A stretch of 59,788 bases of DNA from DAOTEJ01 sp035454085 (GCA_035454085.1 DAOTEJ010000006.1:1-59788), one strand, 5' to 3'; counted from the stretch's first letter, positions 23,445 to 32,795 are shown. Numbers and translations are program-made. The notes: generated by a model not told the origin, from the sequence alone.

Positions 23445-25454
23445 ATGGCGCCTCGTCTGGCCGGCATCCTGATGGTCACCGGCACGGCCTTTGCCGTGCC
23501 CGGTTGGGCCCAGGTCGCGCCGGCGACGACGCCCGAGGTGGTTGCGCGTGCCGAGAACCCTCGCCCCACGCGCAAGCAGGCAGGCGATCCGGCCGGCAGC
23601 ACGGCTGAGCTCGCCTACCGCGATCAGCTGATCGCCGACGGCACGCTCGAACCCGACATCTGGCGCGGCGAGGTGGCCGAGACCAACACCGCCGGCTGGC
23701 CGCGCGGACTGCGGCTCGACGCGATCTACTCGCACCAGAGTCTCAACTCCCTCTCGCAAACGCAGTACGGACTGGGCATCAGCGGCTTTCTGGCCACGCC
23801 GCAGCACGGCACCTTCACCCTCGACGGGGTGGTGGGCAAGCAGCAGGGCGACGGGCTGCTGACGCTGTGGCAGCGCGACCTGCCCTTCGACGGCGGCTGG
23901 CGCGCCACCAACGGCCTGGGCACGCTCAATTCCGCGGCCATCGACCTCACGCGCCAGCAGCAGCGCTGGATCGTGCCCACCACGCCGATGCTGGGCGGCT
24001 CCACCGAGTGGCGCGACGCGGGCGGCACTCAGCTTCTGGCGAGCGTGGGCCAGCCCGGCGTGTACACCGGCGTCTACGTGCCGGGGTTCCGTCGCCTGGA
24101 CGGCACCGTGACGGGCGCGGGCGGGCAGTGGACGCTGTCGCCGCGCTGGACCGTGGGACTGCAGTACCAGGACGCGCACGACGCCACCAGCCCCTTCCAG
24201 TTTCGCCCCGACGCGCAGCGCTTTTCCACGAGTTCCTGGTTCGGCGCCGCCGCTTGGCAGGACGCCACGACGCGGGTGCAGTTCAACGCCCTGGGCAGCG
24301 ACACGAGCCTCACCCAGTCCGGCCTGGGGGCCTGGGTCGACGCCACGATCCAGGATGGCCGCTATCAGCACGGCTTCGGCCTGTTCTACCTAGGCACCGC
24401 CTTGGTGTGGGCCAACCAGCCCGTGGGCAGCGACACGCGCGGCGCCTACTACCGCATCAACTACGGCAGCCGTCAGTGGTGGTGGGACCTGATGCTGGAC
24501 TACGCCGAACCGGCGGGCGAAGCGCAGTTGCCGGCCGCGACCTTCGTCTCGGGCAGCGTGCGCTACCAGTTCGGGCAGGGGCTCGGGGTTGGCGCGGGCG
24601 GCAACGCGCGCCACGCCGACGGCACGGCCTGGTCGGCCTATGCGTACGTCGAGAAGACCTGGCCGCTGCTCATCAACCGCAACCAGATCTATGCCGCCTC
24701 CAACCAGGACCAGCGCGAACTCACCCTGAGTGCGAGCCAGACCTGGAGCATGCCCGCCGGGACGCGCCTGTCGACCTCGGCCCTGATCGGCCGCTACGAC
24801 GACGGGCGCACGAGCTCCCAGCAGTACGGCTTCTCGGTGTTCGGCGGCGGTGACCTCGCGCGGCAGCTCAGCCTCGACGCCAACGTGCAGTGGCTCAACA
24901 GCACGGGAGAGGCCACGCCCACGACGCTGCTCGGCAACCTGGGCCTGACCTACCGCTTCCTGCCCCAGTTTTCGTTCATCGCCACGCTCTACCGCAACCA
25001 GACGCGCGGCGAGAACCTCGTGGTTGTGGACTCGCCGCTGGCAGCGCTCTCGCGTCGCTTCGAGGAGCGCATCAACGGCCGCGGCATCGCGCTCACGCTG
25101 CGCTTCGAGGAGCGCGCCGGCAGCATGGCCGCGCCCCTGGGCGGCGCGCCCGGCAGCGGCTCCGGCCGCCTGAGCGGCGTGGTGTTCCTCGACGCCAACG
25201 AGAGCGGCCGCTTCGAGGCCGGCGAGCAGGGTGTGGCCAACGTGACGGTGGTGCTCGACGGCCGCTTCGCGGTGCGCACCGACGCGCAGGGCCGCTACGA
25301 GTTCCCGGCCGTGGCGGCGGGCCGCCATCGCATCAGCGTGCTGCCCGACAACCTGCCCCTGCCCTGGATGCTGGTCAACGAGGGCCAGGCCGAGGTCGAG
25401 GTCGGGGTACGCGGCAACGTGAGCGCCGACGTGGCCGCGCGACGCAACCGCTAG
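23445..25454 (+). CDS. Outer-membrane beta-barrel, usher-like, with C-terminal SdrD-B-like domain
   Basis: A 669-residue exported protein (signal about 1-22, PGWAQ). Residues about 75-550 are made of amphipathic strands rich in Gly, Thr, Tyr and Trp with regular turns (for example RLDAIYSHQSLNSLSQTQYG, then YGLGISGFLATPQHGTFTLD), as in a large outer-membrane barrel. Residues about 575-665 form one SdrD B-like/carboxypeptidase-regulatory-like domain: GVVFLDANESGRFEAGEQGV, then DAQGRYEFPAVAAG. Canonical ushers exceed 800 residues and have an N-terminal targeting domain and a plug; these are not evident. It may be an alternative secretion platform for the two pilin-like proteins. Six bases separate it from the chaperone-like gene. 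Confidence 0.6.
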   Translation: MAPRLAGILMVTGTAFAVPGWAQVAPATTPEVVARAENPRPTRKQAGDPAGSTAELAYRDQLIADGTLEPDIWRGEVAETNTAGWPRGLRLDAIYSHQSLNSLSQTQYGLGISGFLATPQHGTFTLDGVVGKQQGDGLLTLWQRDLPFDGGWRATNGLGTLNSAAIDLTRQQQRWIVPTTPMLGGSTEWRDAGGTQLLASVGQPGVYTGVYVPGFRRLDGTVTGAGGQWTLSPRWTVGLQYQDAHDATSPFQFRPDAQRFSTSSWFGAAAWQDATTRVQFNALGSDTSLTQSGLGAWVDATIQDGRYQHGFGLFYLGTALVWANQPVGSDTRGAYYRINYGSRQWWWDLMLDYAEPAGEAQLPAATFVSGSVRYQFGQGLGVGAGGNARHADGTAWSAYAYVEKTWPLLINRNQIYAASNQDQRELTLSASQTWSMPAGTRLSTSALIGRYDDGRTSSQQYGFSVFGGGDLARQLSLDANVQWLNSTGEATPTTLLGNLGLTYRFLPQFSFIATLYRNQTRGENLVVVDSPLAALSRRFEERINGRGIALTLRFEERAGSMAAPLGGAPGSGSGRLSGVVFLDANESGRFEAGEQGVANVTVVLDGRFAVRTDAQGRYEFPAVAAGRHRISVLPDNLPLPWMLVNEGQAEVEVGVRGNVSADVAARRNR

Positions 25455-25461
25455 CCGGCCT

Positions 25462-26157
25462 TCACTCCCCGCGCCCCGCGCGCGGCCGGCCGTAGTTCGC
25501 GAATTTCTCCAACACCCGTTCCATCTCGGTCGCATCGAGCAGACGCGGCACGCCCAGTGCGCGCACCTGCCCGTAGGTGCGCGCGAGGTTCTCCACCTCG
25601 ATGGCCAGGGCCAGCGCGGCATCGAGCTCGGCGCCGCAGGCGATCACGCCGTGGTGCGCGAGCAGGCAGGCCTTGCGGCCTGCCAGCGCCGCGAGCGCGT
25701 GGTCCGAGAGGGCCTGTGTACCGAAGGTCGCGTAGGGCGCGCAGCGGATGTCGGCGCCGCCCGCCGCCGCGACCATGTAATGGAAGGCGGGAATGCCTTC
25801 GCCCAGGCAGGCGAGCGCGGTGGCGTGCACGGAGTGGGTGTGCACGATCGCGCCGAACTCCGGGCGAGCGCGGTAGATGTCGTGGTGGAAGCGCCACTCG
25901 CTCGAGGGCGCATGCGGTCCGTGGGCATGCGCGTCGGCCGCGCCGTCGTCGCGCAGTGGCAGGAAGGCCAGGTCCGAGGGCGCGAGCCGCGCATAGGGCA
26001 CGCCGCTGGGGGTGACCACGAAACCGGCCACCGCGCCGCGCGCGCAGCGCGCCGAGACGTTGCCGCTCTTGTTGACGTTGATCCCCGCCGCGTTCATCGC
26101 CAGCGCGGTGGCGATCACGGCCTCGCGCAGGGCGCGGCTGTCTTCTGCAGGGCTCAT
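25462..26157 (-). CDS. Class II aldolase/adducin family protein, probable 5-(methylthio)ribulose-1-phosphate aldolase
   Basis: A 231-residue zinc aldolase of the fuculose-1-phosphate aldolase type. Visible are SGNVS (31-35, phosphate binding), the acid E87 (SSEWRFHHDIY), zinc ligands H106 and H108 (VHTHS) and H168 (AHHG). Encoded downstream of mtnA on the same strand, it fits Ald2 of the DHAP shunt, which splits 5-(methylthio)ribulose-1-phosphate or 5-deoxyribulose-1-phosphate into DHAP and an aldehyde. The alternative is MtnB, a dehydratase of the same fold. The 670-bp repeat block between it and mtnA makes one transcript uncertain. Stop-to-stop spacing to the barrel gene is seven bases, convergent. 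Confidence 0.7.
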   Translation of the reverse strand: MSPAEDSRALREAVIATALAMNAAGINVNKSGNVSARCARGAVAGFVVTPSGVPYARLAPSDLAFLPLRDDGAADAHAHGPHAPSSEWRFHHDIYRARPEFGAIVHTHSVHATALACLGEGIPAFHYMVAAAGGADIRCAPYATFGTQALSDHALAALAGRKACLLAHHGVIACGAELDAALALAIEVENLARTYGQVRALGVPRLLDATEMERVLEKFANYGRPRAGRGE

Positions 26158-26236
26158 GGTCTTGGGTGTCTCATCCTTTGTGCCGGCGCAACGCTAGCAG
26201 CCTGCGCAGCCCGCGCGGAAACAAGACTCCGCTGGC

Positions 26237-26522
26237 GCTCAGACCGACGGGGCGCCGCACTCCGTTCGCGTCTCCCGGGCGCTGGCTGCGGCGTGGCGAC
26301 TTGAATGCGACCACACGTCGAGGCCAGCGTCAGCTCAGGCCGACGGGGCGCTGCACTCCGTTCGTGTNNNNNNNNNNNNNNNNNNNNNNNNNNNNNNNNN
26401 NNNNNNNNNNNNNNNNNNNNNNNNNNNNNNNNNNNNNNNNNNNNNNNNNNNNNNNNNNNNNNNNNNNACACGTCGAGGCCAGCGTCAGCTCAGGCCGACG
26501 GGGCGCTGCACTCCGTTCGTGT
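26237..26522. repeat. Direct repeats of about 96-bp period spanning the gap
   Basis: The core GCTCAGRCCGACGGGGCG begins at 26237, 26333 and 26488. The first two copies are 96 bases apart. A 55-base segment at 26313-26367 recurs without a mismatch at 26468-26522, directly on the other side of the N run. The copy at 26237 differs by a few substitutions. The assembler most likely broke inside a tandem array, so the true copy number is unknown. Confidence 0.85.
26368..26467. other. Assembly gap of 100 N
   Basis: Exactly 100 undetermined bases, the conventional placeholder length for a gap of unknown size. It is flanked by identical 55-base sequences. Confidence 0.98.
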
Positions 26523-26719
26523 CCCCCGGCCGCCTGCGGCGGCCTCCTCCTTGACCTCACTGCGCGCAGCGCCCCATCGGCCTTCGGGTAAGGGCGTGCC
26601 CGTGCGACGAAATGCTATGGCGCACCGCGACGCGCGTGGCAGCCACGGGCAGTGGGCGCGGTGGAGCGAGGTCAAGGAGGAGGCTGGTCTGCTTGCCAGC
26701 AGACCGGCCGGGGGACACG
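26518..26719. repeat. Large inverted repeat with hairpin-bearing arms
   Basis: CGTGTCCCCCGGCC (26518-26531) and GCCTCCTCCTTGACCTC (26542-26558) are exactly complementary to 26706-26719 and 26668-26684. Inside each arm is a different small hairpin: GGCCGCC-TGC-GGCGGCC on the left and GGTCTGC-TTGCCA-GCAGACC on the right. Conserved flanks with a variable compensating hairpin look like a dispersed REP/MITE-type element present in two opposite copies. Confidence 0.7.
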
Positions 26720-26829
26720 AGCGGAACCGTGCCCGCTGTCCGTGGCGTGGCGACTCTCAACTCCAACGACCCCGTTCAGCGCTAGCGCAGTCCAGCGTGC
26801 CGCTCACCCGCTCGCGCAGCGCGCTTGCT

Positions 26830-27918
26830 TCACTGCGCCTGTATGCGCTCGGGGAACAGCAGATGCAGGTCTGCCGGCGCGCAAGCGCCGCGCTCGCTGA
26901 TCAGCGCAGTCACCAGGCGGTGCGGGGTCACGTCGAAGGCGGGGTTCGAGACGTGCGTGCTGCCCGGCGCGATCGCCACCTTGGCCGGCCGGCCCGCATC
27001 GTCCAGACCCGCGACGAAGCGCACTTCCTTGCCGCAGCGGTTCTCGATCTCGATCTGGCTCAGACCGTCGGAGAGGGTCCAGTCGAAGCTCGGCGAGGGC
27101 ACGGCCACGAAGAAGGGCACGCCGCAGTCGGCCGCGGCTACGGCCTTGAGGTAGGTGCCGATCTTGTTGGCCACGTCACCGCGCGCCGTGACGCGGTCTG
27201 CGCCCACGATCACCAGGTCGACGTGGCCGCGTTGCATCAGGTGGCCGCCGGCGTTGTCGACGATCAGGGTGTGCGGCACGCCGTGCGCGGCGAGCTCCCA
27301 GGCGGTGAGCAGGCCCTGGTTGCGCGGGCGGGTCTCGTCCACCCACACGTGCAATGGCACGCCCTCGTCATGCGCGGTGTAGATGGCGGCGAGCGCGGTG
27401 CCGTAGTCCACCGCCGCCAGCCAGCCGGTGTTGCAGTGGGTGAGGATCTGCACTGGGCGGCCCAGGCGCTCGTGCGCCTCGCGGATCAGCGTTGCGCCGT
27501 GGCGGCCGATCGCCTGGCACAGCGCCACGTCCTGCTCGGTGATCTTCGCGGCCTCGGCCCGTGCTACCTCGAAGCGTTCGTGCGGCGGATGCGCGAGCAG
27601 CACGGCGCGCATGCGCTCGATCGCCCAGCCGAGGTTCACCGCCGTGGGCCGGGTGGCGGCGAGCGCCGTGCAGGCCGCGGCGAGCGCCTCGTCGGAGGCG
27701 TCGTCGCGCATCGCCAGCGCCACGCCCCAGGCGCCGGCCACGCCGATCAGCGGCGCGCCGCGCAGCTTCATGTCGGTGATCGCGGCGGCCACCGCCTGCC
27801 AGTCGGGGAGTTCGAGGGTCGCGAAGACGTGGGGCAGGGCCGACTGGTCGACGATGCCCACGCCGCGTTGCGCGTCGATCCACCAGATCGATCGCCAGTG
27901 AGTGCCATTGATCTTCAT
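26830..27918 (-). CDS. mtnA: S-methyl-5-thioribose-1-phosphate isomerase
   Basis: A 362-residue isomerase converting 5-methylthioribose-1-phosphate to the ribulose-1-phosphate form in methylthioadenosine salvage. The start MKINGTHWRSIWW is characteristic. RGAPLIG (53-59), HCNTGWLA with C162, and GADRV with D241 correspond to the catalytic Cys/Asp pair of MtnA (C160/D240 in B. subtilis). The eIF2B-like fold also contains ribose-1,5-bisphosphate isomerases, but the N-terminus favours MtnA. The ATG overlaps the stop of the EamA gene by four bases. With the class II aldolase downstream it suggests a DHAP-type shunt; no mtnK, mtnP, mtnC or mtnD is in the window. Confidence 0.87.
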   Translation of the reverse strand: MKINGTHWRSIWWIDAQRGVGIVDQSALPHVFATLELPDWQAVAAAITDMKLRGAPLIGVAGAWGVALAMRDDASDEALAAACTALAATRPTAVNLGWAIERMRAVLLAHPPHERFEVARAEAAKITEQDVALCQAIGRHGATLIREAHERLGRPVQILTHCNTGWLAAVDYGTALAAIYTAHDEGVPLHVWVDETRPRNQGLLTAWELAAHGVPHTLIVDNAGGHLMQRGHVDLVIVGADRVTARGDVANKIGTYLKAVAAADCGVPFFVAVPSPSFDWTLSDGLSQIEIENRCGKEVRFVAGLDDAGRPAKVAIAPGSTHVSNPAFDVTPHRLVTALISERGACAPADLHLLFPERIQAQ

Positions 27919-28826
27919 GCCCGCGATTCTAGGGGCCGGCCCTGCGCCCTTCTCGAGCGCGGCTGCCACAGCGCGATCACGTTGCCGGCCACCGCCAGCC
28001 CCACGCCCAGCACGGTGGCGAGTCGCCAGTCGTAGCCCTCGAACACGGCCGACATCATCAGCGCCAGCACCGGCGACATCACGCCGACGTAGGAGGCGCG
28101 CGCCGCGCCGATGCGGCCGATGAGCGCGAAGTAGGCCCCGAAGGCGAGCACCGATCCGAACAGTGCCAGGTACAGGAAGGAGCCGATGAAGGCCGCCCCG
28201 AGCTCGATGGTCAAGGGCACGCCCATCAGCACCGCGGCGGCCAGGCTGATGGCCCCACCCCAGAGCATCGACAGGCCCAGCGGCCCCCAGCCCGACACGC
28301 CTTCGTCGTAGAGCTTGCCCACGCACACGTTGCCGTAGCAGCTGATCAGCACCGCGATCGCGGTCTGCACCGCGCCCAGCAGCACGGCCGGGTTGGACTG
28401 CAGCGCGGCCAGTTCCGGCCAGAAGATCAGCGCGATGCCCGCCAGCCCCAGCCCGCCGCCCACGGCGACGCGGCGGCTGAGCGGCGTGCCCAGCATCCAG
28501 CGTGCGATCAGCATGTTGATCAGCGGTGCCCCCGCATAGCCCACCGCCACCAGCCCCGAGACGATGTGCTGCTCGGCGTGATAGATGAGGATGTAGCTCA
28601 CGCTGTAGTTGGTGAGCCCGAGCAGCGCGATCTGCGCGTGCTCGCGGGGGCGGTAGCGCAGGCTAATGCCGCGCCAGAGGCAGAAGGCGAGGATCAGGCC
28701 GCCGGCAAAGGCGAAGCGCAGCGCCACGCCGAGCTCGGGCGCGACCGCGGCGAGCTGGAAGGTGATGGCGTACCAGGTGGTGCCCCAGATGAGCGTGGAC
28801 ACCGCGAACAGCGCGTAAGGATGCAT
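27915..28826 (-). CDS. EamA/DMT superfamily transporter
   Basis: A 303-residue inner-membrane protein with ten predicted helices in two EamA halves (STLIWGTTWYAITFQ in helix 1; repeat start about residue 150). Members export amino acids, metabolites or nucleosides. Translational overlap with mtnA (ATGA) is notable and suggests a substrate tied to methylthioribose or a related breakdown product, but that is inference from context only. The ATG is the first codon before helix 1. Confidence 0.78.
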   Translation of the reverse strand: MHPYALFAVSTLIWGTTWYAITFQLAAVAPELGVALRFAFAGGLILAFCLWRGISLRYRPREHAQIALLGLTNYSVSYILIYHAEQHIVSGLVAVGYAGAPLINMLIARWMLGTPLSRRVAVGGGLGLAGIALIFWPELAALQSNPAVLLGAVQTAIAVLISCYGNVCVGKLYDEGVSGWGPLGLSMLWGGAISLAAAVLMGVPLTIELGAAFIGSFLYLALFGSVLAFGAYFALIGRIGAARASYVGVMSPVLALMMSAVFEGYDWRLATVLGVGLAVAGNVIALWQPRSRRAQGRPLESRA

Positions 28827-28912
28827 TGCGCGATTGTCTCAAACGACCCCGCGGGCCGTGGCTCGTGAGCCAGCGCACAAGAACCCGATCGGGCCGCTGG
28901 TAGAGTCGGCGC

Positions 28913-30178
28913 ATGCCTGCCCTGCCGACCTCACCCTGGGCGCGCCGCGGCCTCGCGCTCGCGGCGATCCTCGTCCTCGCGCTCATCGTGTTTTCAGTCA
29001 GTGCCTGGCGCGGCACGGCCGTCGAGGTCGCGGTGGCCGAGCGCGGCCCGATCCGGCAGACGGTGGTCGCCACCGGCCGCATTGCCGCGCCCGCGCACAT
29101 CGAACTCGCCGCGCAGGCCACGGCGCGCGTCACCCGCGTGCTGGTGCGCGAGGCCGACCGCGTCGCCGCGGGCCAGCCGCTGATCGAGCTCGACGCCGAC
29201 GAGGCCCGCGCCCAACTGGCGCAGGCGCGCGCCGCGCAGGTCGAGGCCGAGGCGCGCATGGTGCAGCTCGCGCGCGTCGGTGCGCCGGTGGCCAACGAAC
29301 AGCTGCGCCAGGCCGAGGCCACGCTGGCGCAGGCACGCAGCGAGTTCGAGCGCGTCAAGGCGCTCACCGACAAGGGCTTCTTCTCCAGCTCGCGGCTCGA
29401 CGAGGCCGAGCGCGCGTTCAAGAGTGCCGAGGCGGGCGTGACCGCGGCGCGCGCCCAGGCCGAGGCGCAGCGCGTGGGCGGCGCGGAGCACGCGCTGGCG
29501 CAGGCGCGGCTCGAGCAGGCGCGCGCCTCGCTCGCGCTGGCGCAGGCGCGGCTGGCCAATCTGGTGATCAAGGCGCCGATGGCCGGGCAGGTCACGCTGC
29601 GCGAGGTCGAGCCGGGCGACGTGGCCCAGGCGGGGCGGCGCCTGCTGGCCATGGTCGCCGACGGCGAGACGCGCATCCATGCCCAGGTCGACGAGAAGAA
29701 CCTGCGTCACCTCGCGCCCGGCCAGAAGGCGAGCGCCGCGGCCGACGCCTTCCCCGGCCGCCCCTTCGAGGCCGAGCTCTACTACATCGCGCCGGCCGTG
29801 GACGCGACCCGCGGCACCGTCGAGATCCGTCTGCGCGTTGCTCAGCCCCCGGATTTCCTGCGGCCCGACATGACGGCCTCGGTCGAGATGCTGGCGGCGC
29901 GCCAGGACGATGCCGTGATCCTGCCCGCCGAGTTCGTGCGCGATGCCGAGGCCAGCCCCTGGGTGCTGGCGGTGCGCGAGGGGCGCGCGGTGCGCGTGCC
30001 GGTGGCGCTGGGCGTGCGCGGCCTGGGGCAGGTCGAGATTTCCCAGGGCCTGGCCGCGGGCGAGCGCGCGATCGTGGCGACCAGTCCGGTGGCCGAAGGC
30101 GCCCGGGTGCGCGCGCAAGACTGGCGGCCGCCCAAGGCGCGCACCGGCGCGGACGTGCCGGCGATGACGGGCCGCTAG
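28913..30178 (+). CDS. ABC exporter periplasmic adaptor (HlyD/MacA family)
   Basis: A 421-residue adaptor with one N-terminal helix (LALAAILVLALIVFSVSAW), lipoyl half-motifs (VTRVLVREADRVAAGQPLIELD and MAGQVTLREVEPGDVAQAG) and a long alpha-hairpin (about 95-215) of heptad-like AQAR repeats. It is followed at once by a FtsX-type permease and a LolD-type ATPase, the MacA-MacB plan with the permease and ATPase as separate proteins. Such systems export peptides, lipids or antibiotics; the substrate is unknown. It is transcribed divergently from the EamA gene. Confidence 0.8.
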   Translation: MPALPTSPWARRGLALAAILVLALIVFSVSAWRGTAVEVAVAERGPIRQTVVATGRIAAPAHIELAAQATARVTRVLVREADRVAAGQPLIELDADEARAQLAQARAAQVEAEARMVQLARVGAPVANEQLRQAEATLAQARSEFERVKALTDKGFFSSSRLDEAERAFKSAEAGVTAARAQAEAQRVGGAEHALAQARLEQARASLALAQARLANLVIKAPMAGQVTLREVEPGDVAQAGRRLLAMVADGETRIHAQVDEKNLRHLAPGQKASAAADAFPGRPFEAELYYIAPAVDATRGTVEIRLRVAQPPDFLRPDMTASVEMLAARQDDAVILPAEFVRDAEASPWVLAVREGRAVRVPVALGVRGLGQVEISQGLAAGERAIVATSPVAEGARVRAQDWRPPKARTGADVPAMTGR

Positions 30179-30179
30179 C

Positions 30180-31392
30180 GTGCGCCTGCCCTTCGTGTGG
30201 ATGGTGGCCCTGCGCTTCCTGCGCGAGGGCGGGATGCAGACCGCGCTGATCCTCGCGGGCGTGGCCGGCGGGGTGGCGGTGATCGTGTTCCTCACGGCCC
30301 TGATCGACCAGCTCCAGACCGCGATCGTGCAGCGCACCCTGGGCTCGCAGTCGCACATCGTGGTGCGCATGCCCGACGACGCCAACCGCGGCGTGCTCAG
30401 TGCCGACGAGGCGCAGGGCCGCGTCATCGAGCCGCGCGCGCAGCGCCTGCGCGGGCTGGATCAGTGGGAGTCGACCCAGCGCCTGCTCGCCGCCACGCCG
30501 GGCGTGGTGGCCGTCTCGCCGCTGGCCTCGGGGCCGGCCTTCGCCCAGCGCGGCGAGGCGATCAAGTCGGTGGCGATCATGGGCATCGAGCCCGAGCAGT
30601 ACCGCCGCATCGTGAGCCTGGACACCGACCTCGTTCGCGGCCGCTACCAGGTCGGCGGCACCGATGCGCTGATCGGCACCGAGCTCGCCAAGGATCTGGG
30701 CCTGGCGGTGGGCGACAAGTTCCGGCTCGCCACGCCCGAGGGGCGCGAACAGACCATGACGGTGACCGGCGTGTTCGACATCGGCGTGCGCGACCTCAAC
30801 CGCCGCTGGGTGTTCACCACCCTGCGCGTGGCGCAGAGCCTGCTCGACCTGCCGGGGTCGGTCACCCAGCTCGACCTCAAGGTGGCCGACCTCTTCGGCG
30901 CCGAGGTCACCGCGCAGCGCATCGCCGCCGCCACCGGGCTCAAGGCCGAGAGCTGGATGCAGACCAACGGCCAGTTGCTCGCCGGCCTGCGCAACCAGAC
31001 CGTGACCTCGCGCCTGATCCGCATCTTCGTGACCATCATCGTGGCCGTGGGCATCGCCAGCGTGCTGGTGGTGAGCGTGGTGCAGAAGACGCGGCAGATC
31101 GGCATCCTGCGCGCCATGGGCGCGCGGCGCGACCAGGTGCGCAGCATCTTCCTGCTGCAGGGCGGGCTGGTCGGGCTGATCGGCGCGCTCGCGGGCGCGG
31201 TGCTCGCGGTGGTGCTGATCCTGGTGTTCTCGCAGATCTACCGCAACGCCGACGGCAGCTTCCTGATCGAGCCGCGTGTCGAGCCGCTGCTGCTGCTGTC
31301 GTCCATGCTGGTGGCCTTCGTCACCGGCCTGGTCTCCGCCTGGCTGCCGGCGCGCCGCGCGGCGCTGATGGACCCGGTGGCCGCGATCCGCC

Positions 31393-31400
<8 letters not shown>
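30180..31400 (+). CDS. ABC transporter permease (MacB/FtsX type)
   Basis: A 406-residue permease: helix 1 after FLREGGMQTALILAGVAGGVAV, a periplasmic MacB_PCD domain (about 45-265), then three C-terminal helices with TRQIGILRAMGARRDQVRSIFLLQGG, the FtsX coupling signature. The GTG start lies one base after the adaptor stop. It would form the dimeric membrane part working with the following ATPase as a mechanotransmitting exporter. Confidence 0.82.
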
Positions 31401-32127
<727 letters not shown>

Positions 32128-32179
32128 AGCGCCGGGCCTGCCCGCAACCCGCGCCGGTCGAGCGCCGCGGCACGAATCG

Positions 32180-32524
32180 CTAGCGACCCGTGCGGCGCTG
32201 GTAGGCCTGGGCGAAGCGGGTTGCCAGGTCGGGCTCGCGCTGCGTCGCCCCCGGGCCGTCGAACTGCACGCGGGCACCGCCGTCGGGCTGCTGCGTGACG
32301 CTGATGCTCACCGGCTGGCCGCCGCGCGTGCCGCGGATCTGGCCGGTGGCCGGGTCGGCCGAGGTGACCTGGATGCCAACGTCCTGCGCCGCCGCCAGCG
32401 CGCCGTTGTAGGCCCGATCGAAGGCCGAGGGCGCAGGTGCCGCCACGGGCGCGTACGCCACGCAGGCCGACAGCCCCAGCGCGGCGAGCGTCAGGGCGGC
32501 GGCAAGCCAGAAGTGTCTGATCAC
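32180..32524 (-). CDS. Small lipoprotein, 114 residues
   Basis: The signal IRHFWLAAALTLAALGLSAC ends in an LSAC lipobox. The mature part has a helix (FDRAYNGALAAAQDVGIQVTSAD) followed by strands (GQIRGTRGGQPVSISVTQQ), a pattern seen in small periplasmic proteins resembling DUF3568-like lipoproteins. GTG at 32524 starts the protein at the signal. The gene is convergent with the ABC ATPase. The function is unknown. Confidence 0.65.
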   Translation of the reverse strand: MIRHFWLAAALTLAALGLSACVAYAPVAAPAPSAFDRAYNGALAAAQDVGIQVTSADPATGQIRGTRGGQPVSISVTQQPDGGARVQFDGPGATQREPDLATRFAQAYQRRTGR

Positions 32525-32607
32525 GGTTGAACTTTCAGGTAGGCGCCCCGCCGGAATGGCAGCGCGCCGGGCCAGCTTGCCAGCCAGCGCCCGCGCGGGG
32601 CAAGCGC

Positions 32608-32772
32608 TCAGTTCGGTGCCTGCGGCGGCGGGGCGTCGGCCGGGGGCTGCGACTCGGCGATCTTCTTGGCAAAGAAGCGGTTGAACCAGAAGCCCATGTA
32701 AATCACGAACAGGATCGTGCCCAGCGAAAGCAGGCCGACCGGCGTGGTGAAGAGTTCCCTGAGGGCGCCCAT
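32608..32772 (-). CDS. DUF3149-type small membrane protein, 54 residues
   Basis: MGALRELFTTPVGLLSLGTI, then a single membrane helix ending FVIYMGFWFNRFF, then a short basic and proline-rich tail (AKKIAESQPPADAPPPQ). This is the DUF3149 layout found in many Betaproteobacteria, always short and of unknown function. It lies 23 bases after the DksA-like stop and may be co-transcribed. Confidence 0.7.
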   Translation of the reverse strand: MGALRELFTTPVGLLSLGTILFVIYMGFWFNRFFAKKIAESQPPADAPPPQAPN

Positions 32773-32795
32773 GTTGCTCGACTCCGATGACGGGC

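Larger units (their letters stand above)
26158..26829. other. 672-bp intergenic repeat block with assembly gap
   Basis: No credible gene is present. The region consists of tandem and inverted repeats, detailed in the next entries, around a run of 100 N. Open frames crossing it on both strands are low-complexity products of the repeats and contain the N run. Confidence 0.75.

Noticed and set aside
26237..26522. CRISPR array at the tandem repeats
   Set aside because: The repeated segment is long (55 bases or more) with no regular 24-37-base repeat and unique spacers, and no cas genes are near.
26830..27918. MtnA homologue as ribose-1,5-bisphosphate isomerase partnering the AMP-phosphorylase homologue
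   Set aside because: The N-terminus and catalytic motifs fit methylthioribose-1-phosphate isomerase, the phosphorylase operon is 17 kb away, and no RuBisCO gene is seen. It remains a minor possibility.
26166..28035. Open frames crossing the N run, up to 576 codons
   Set aside because: They contain undetermined residues and repeat-derived sequence, and the longest runs antisense to mtnA.
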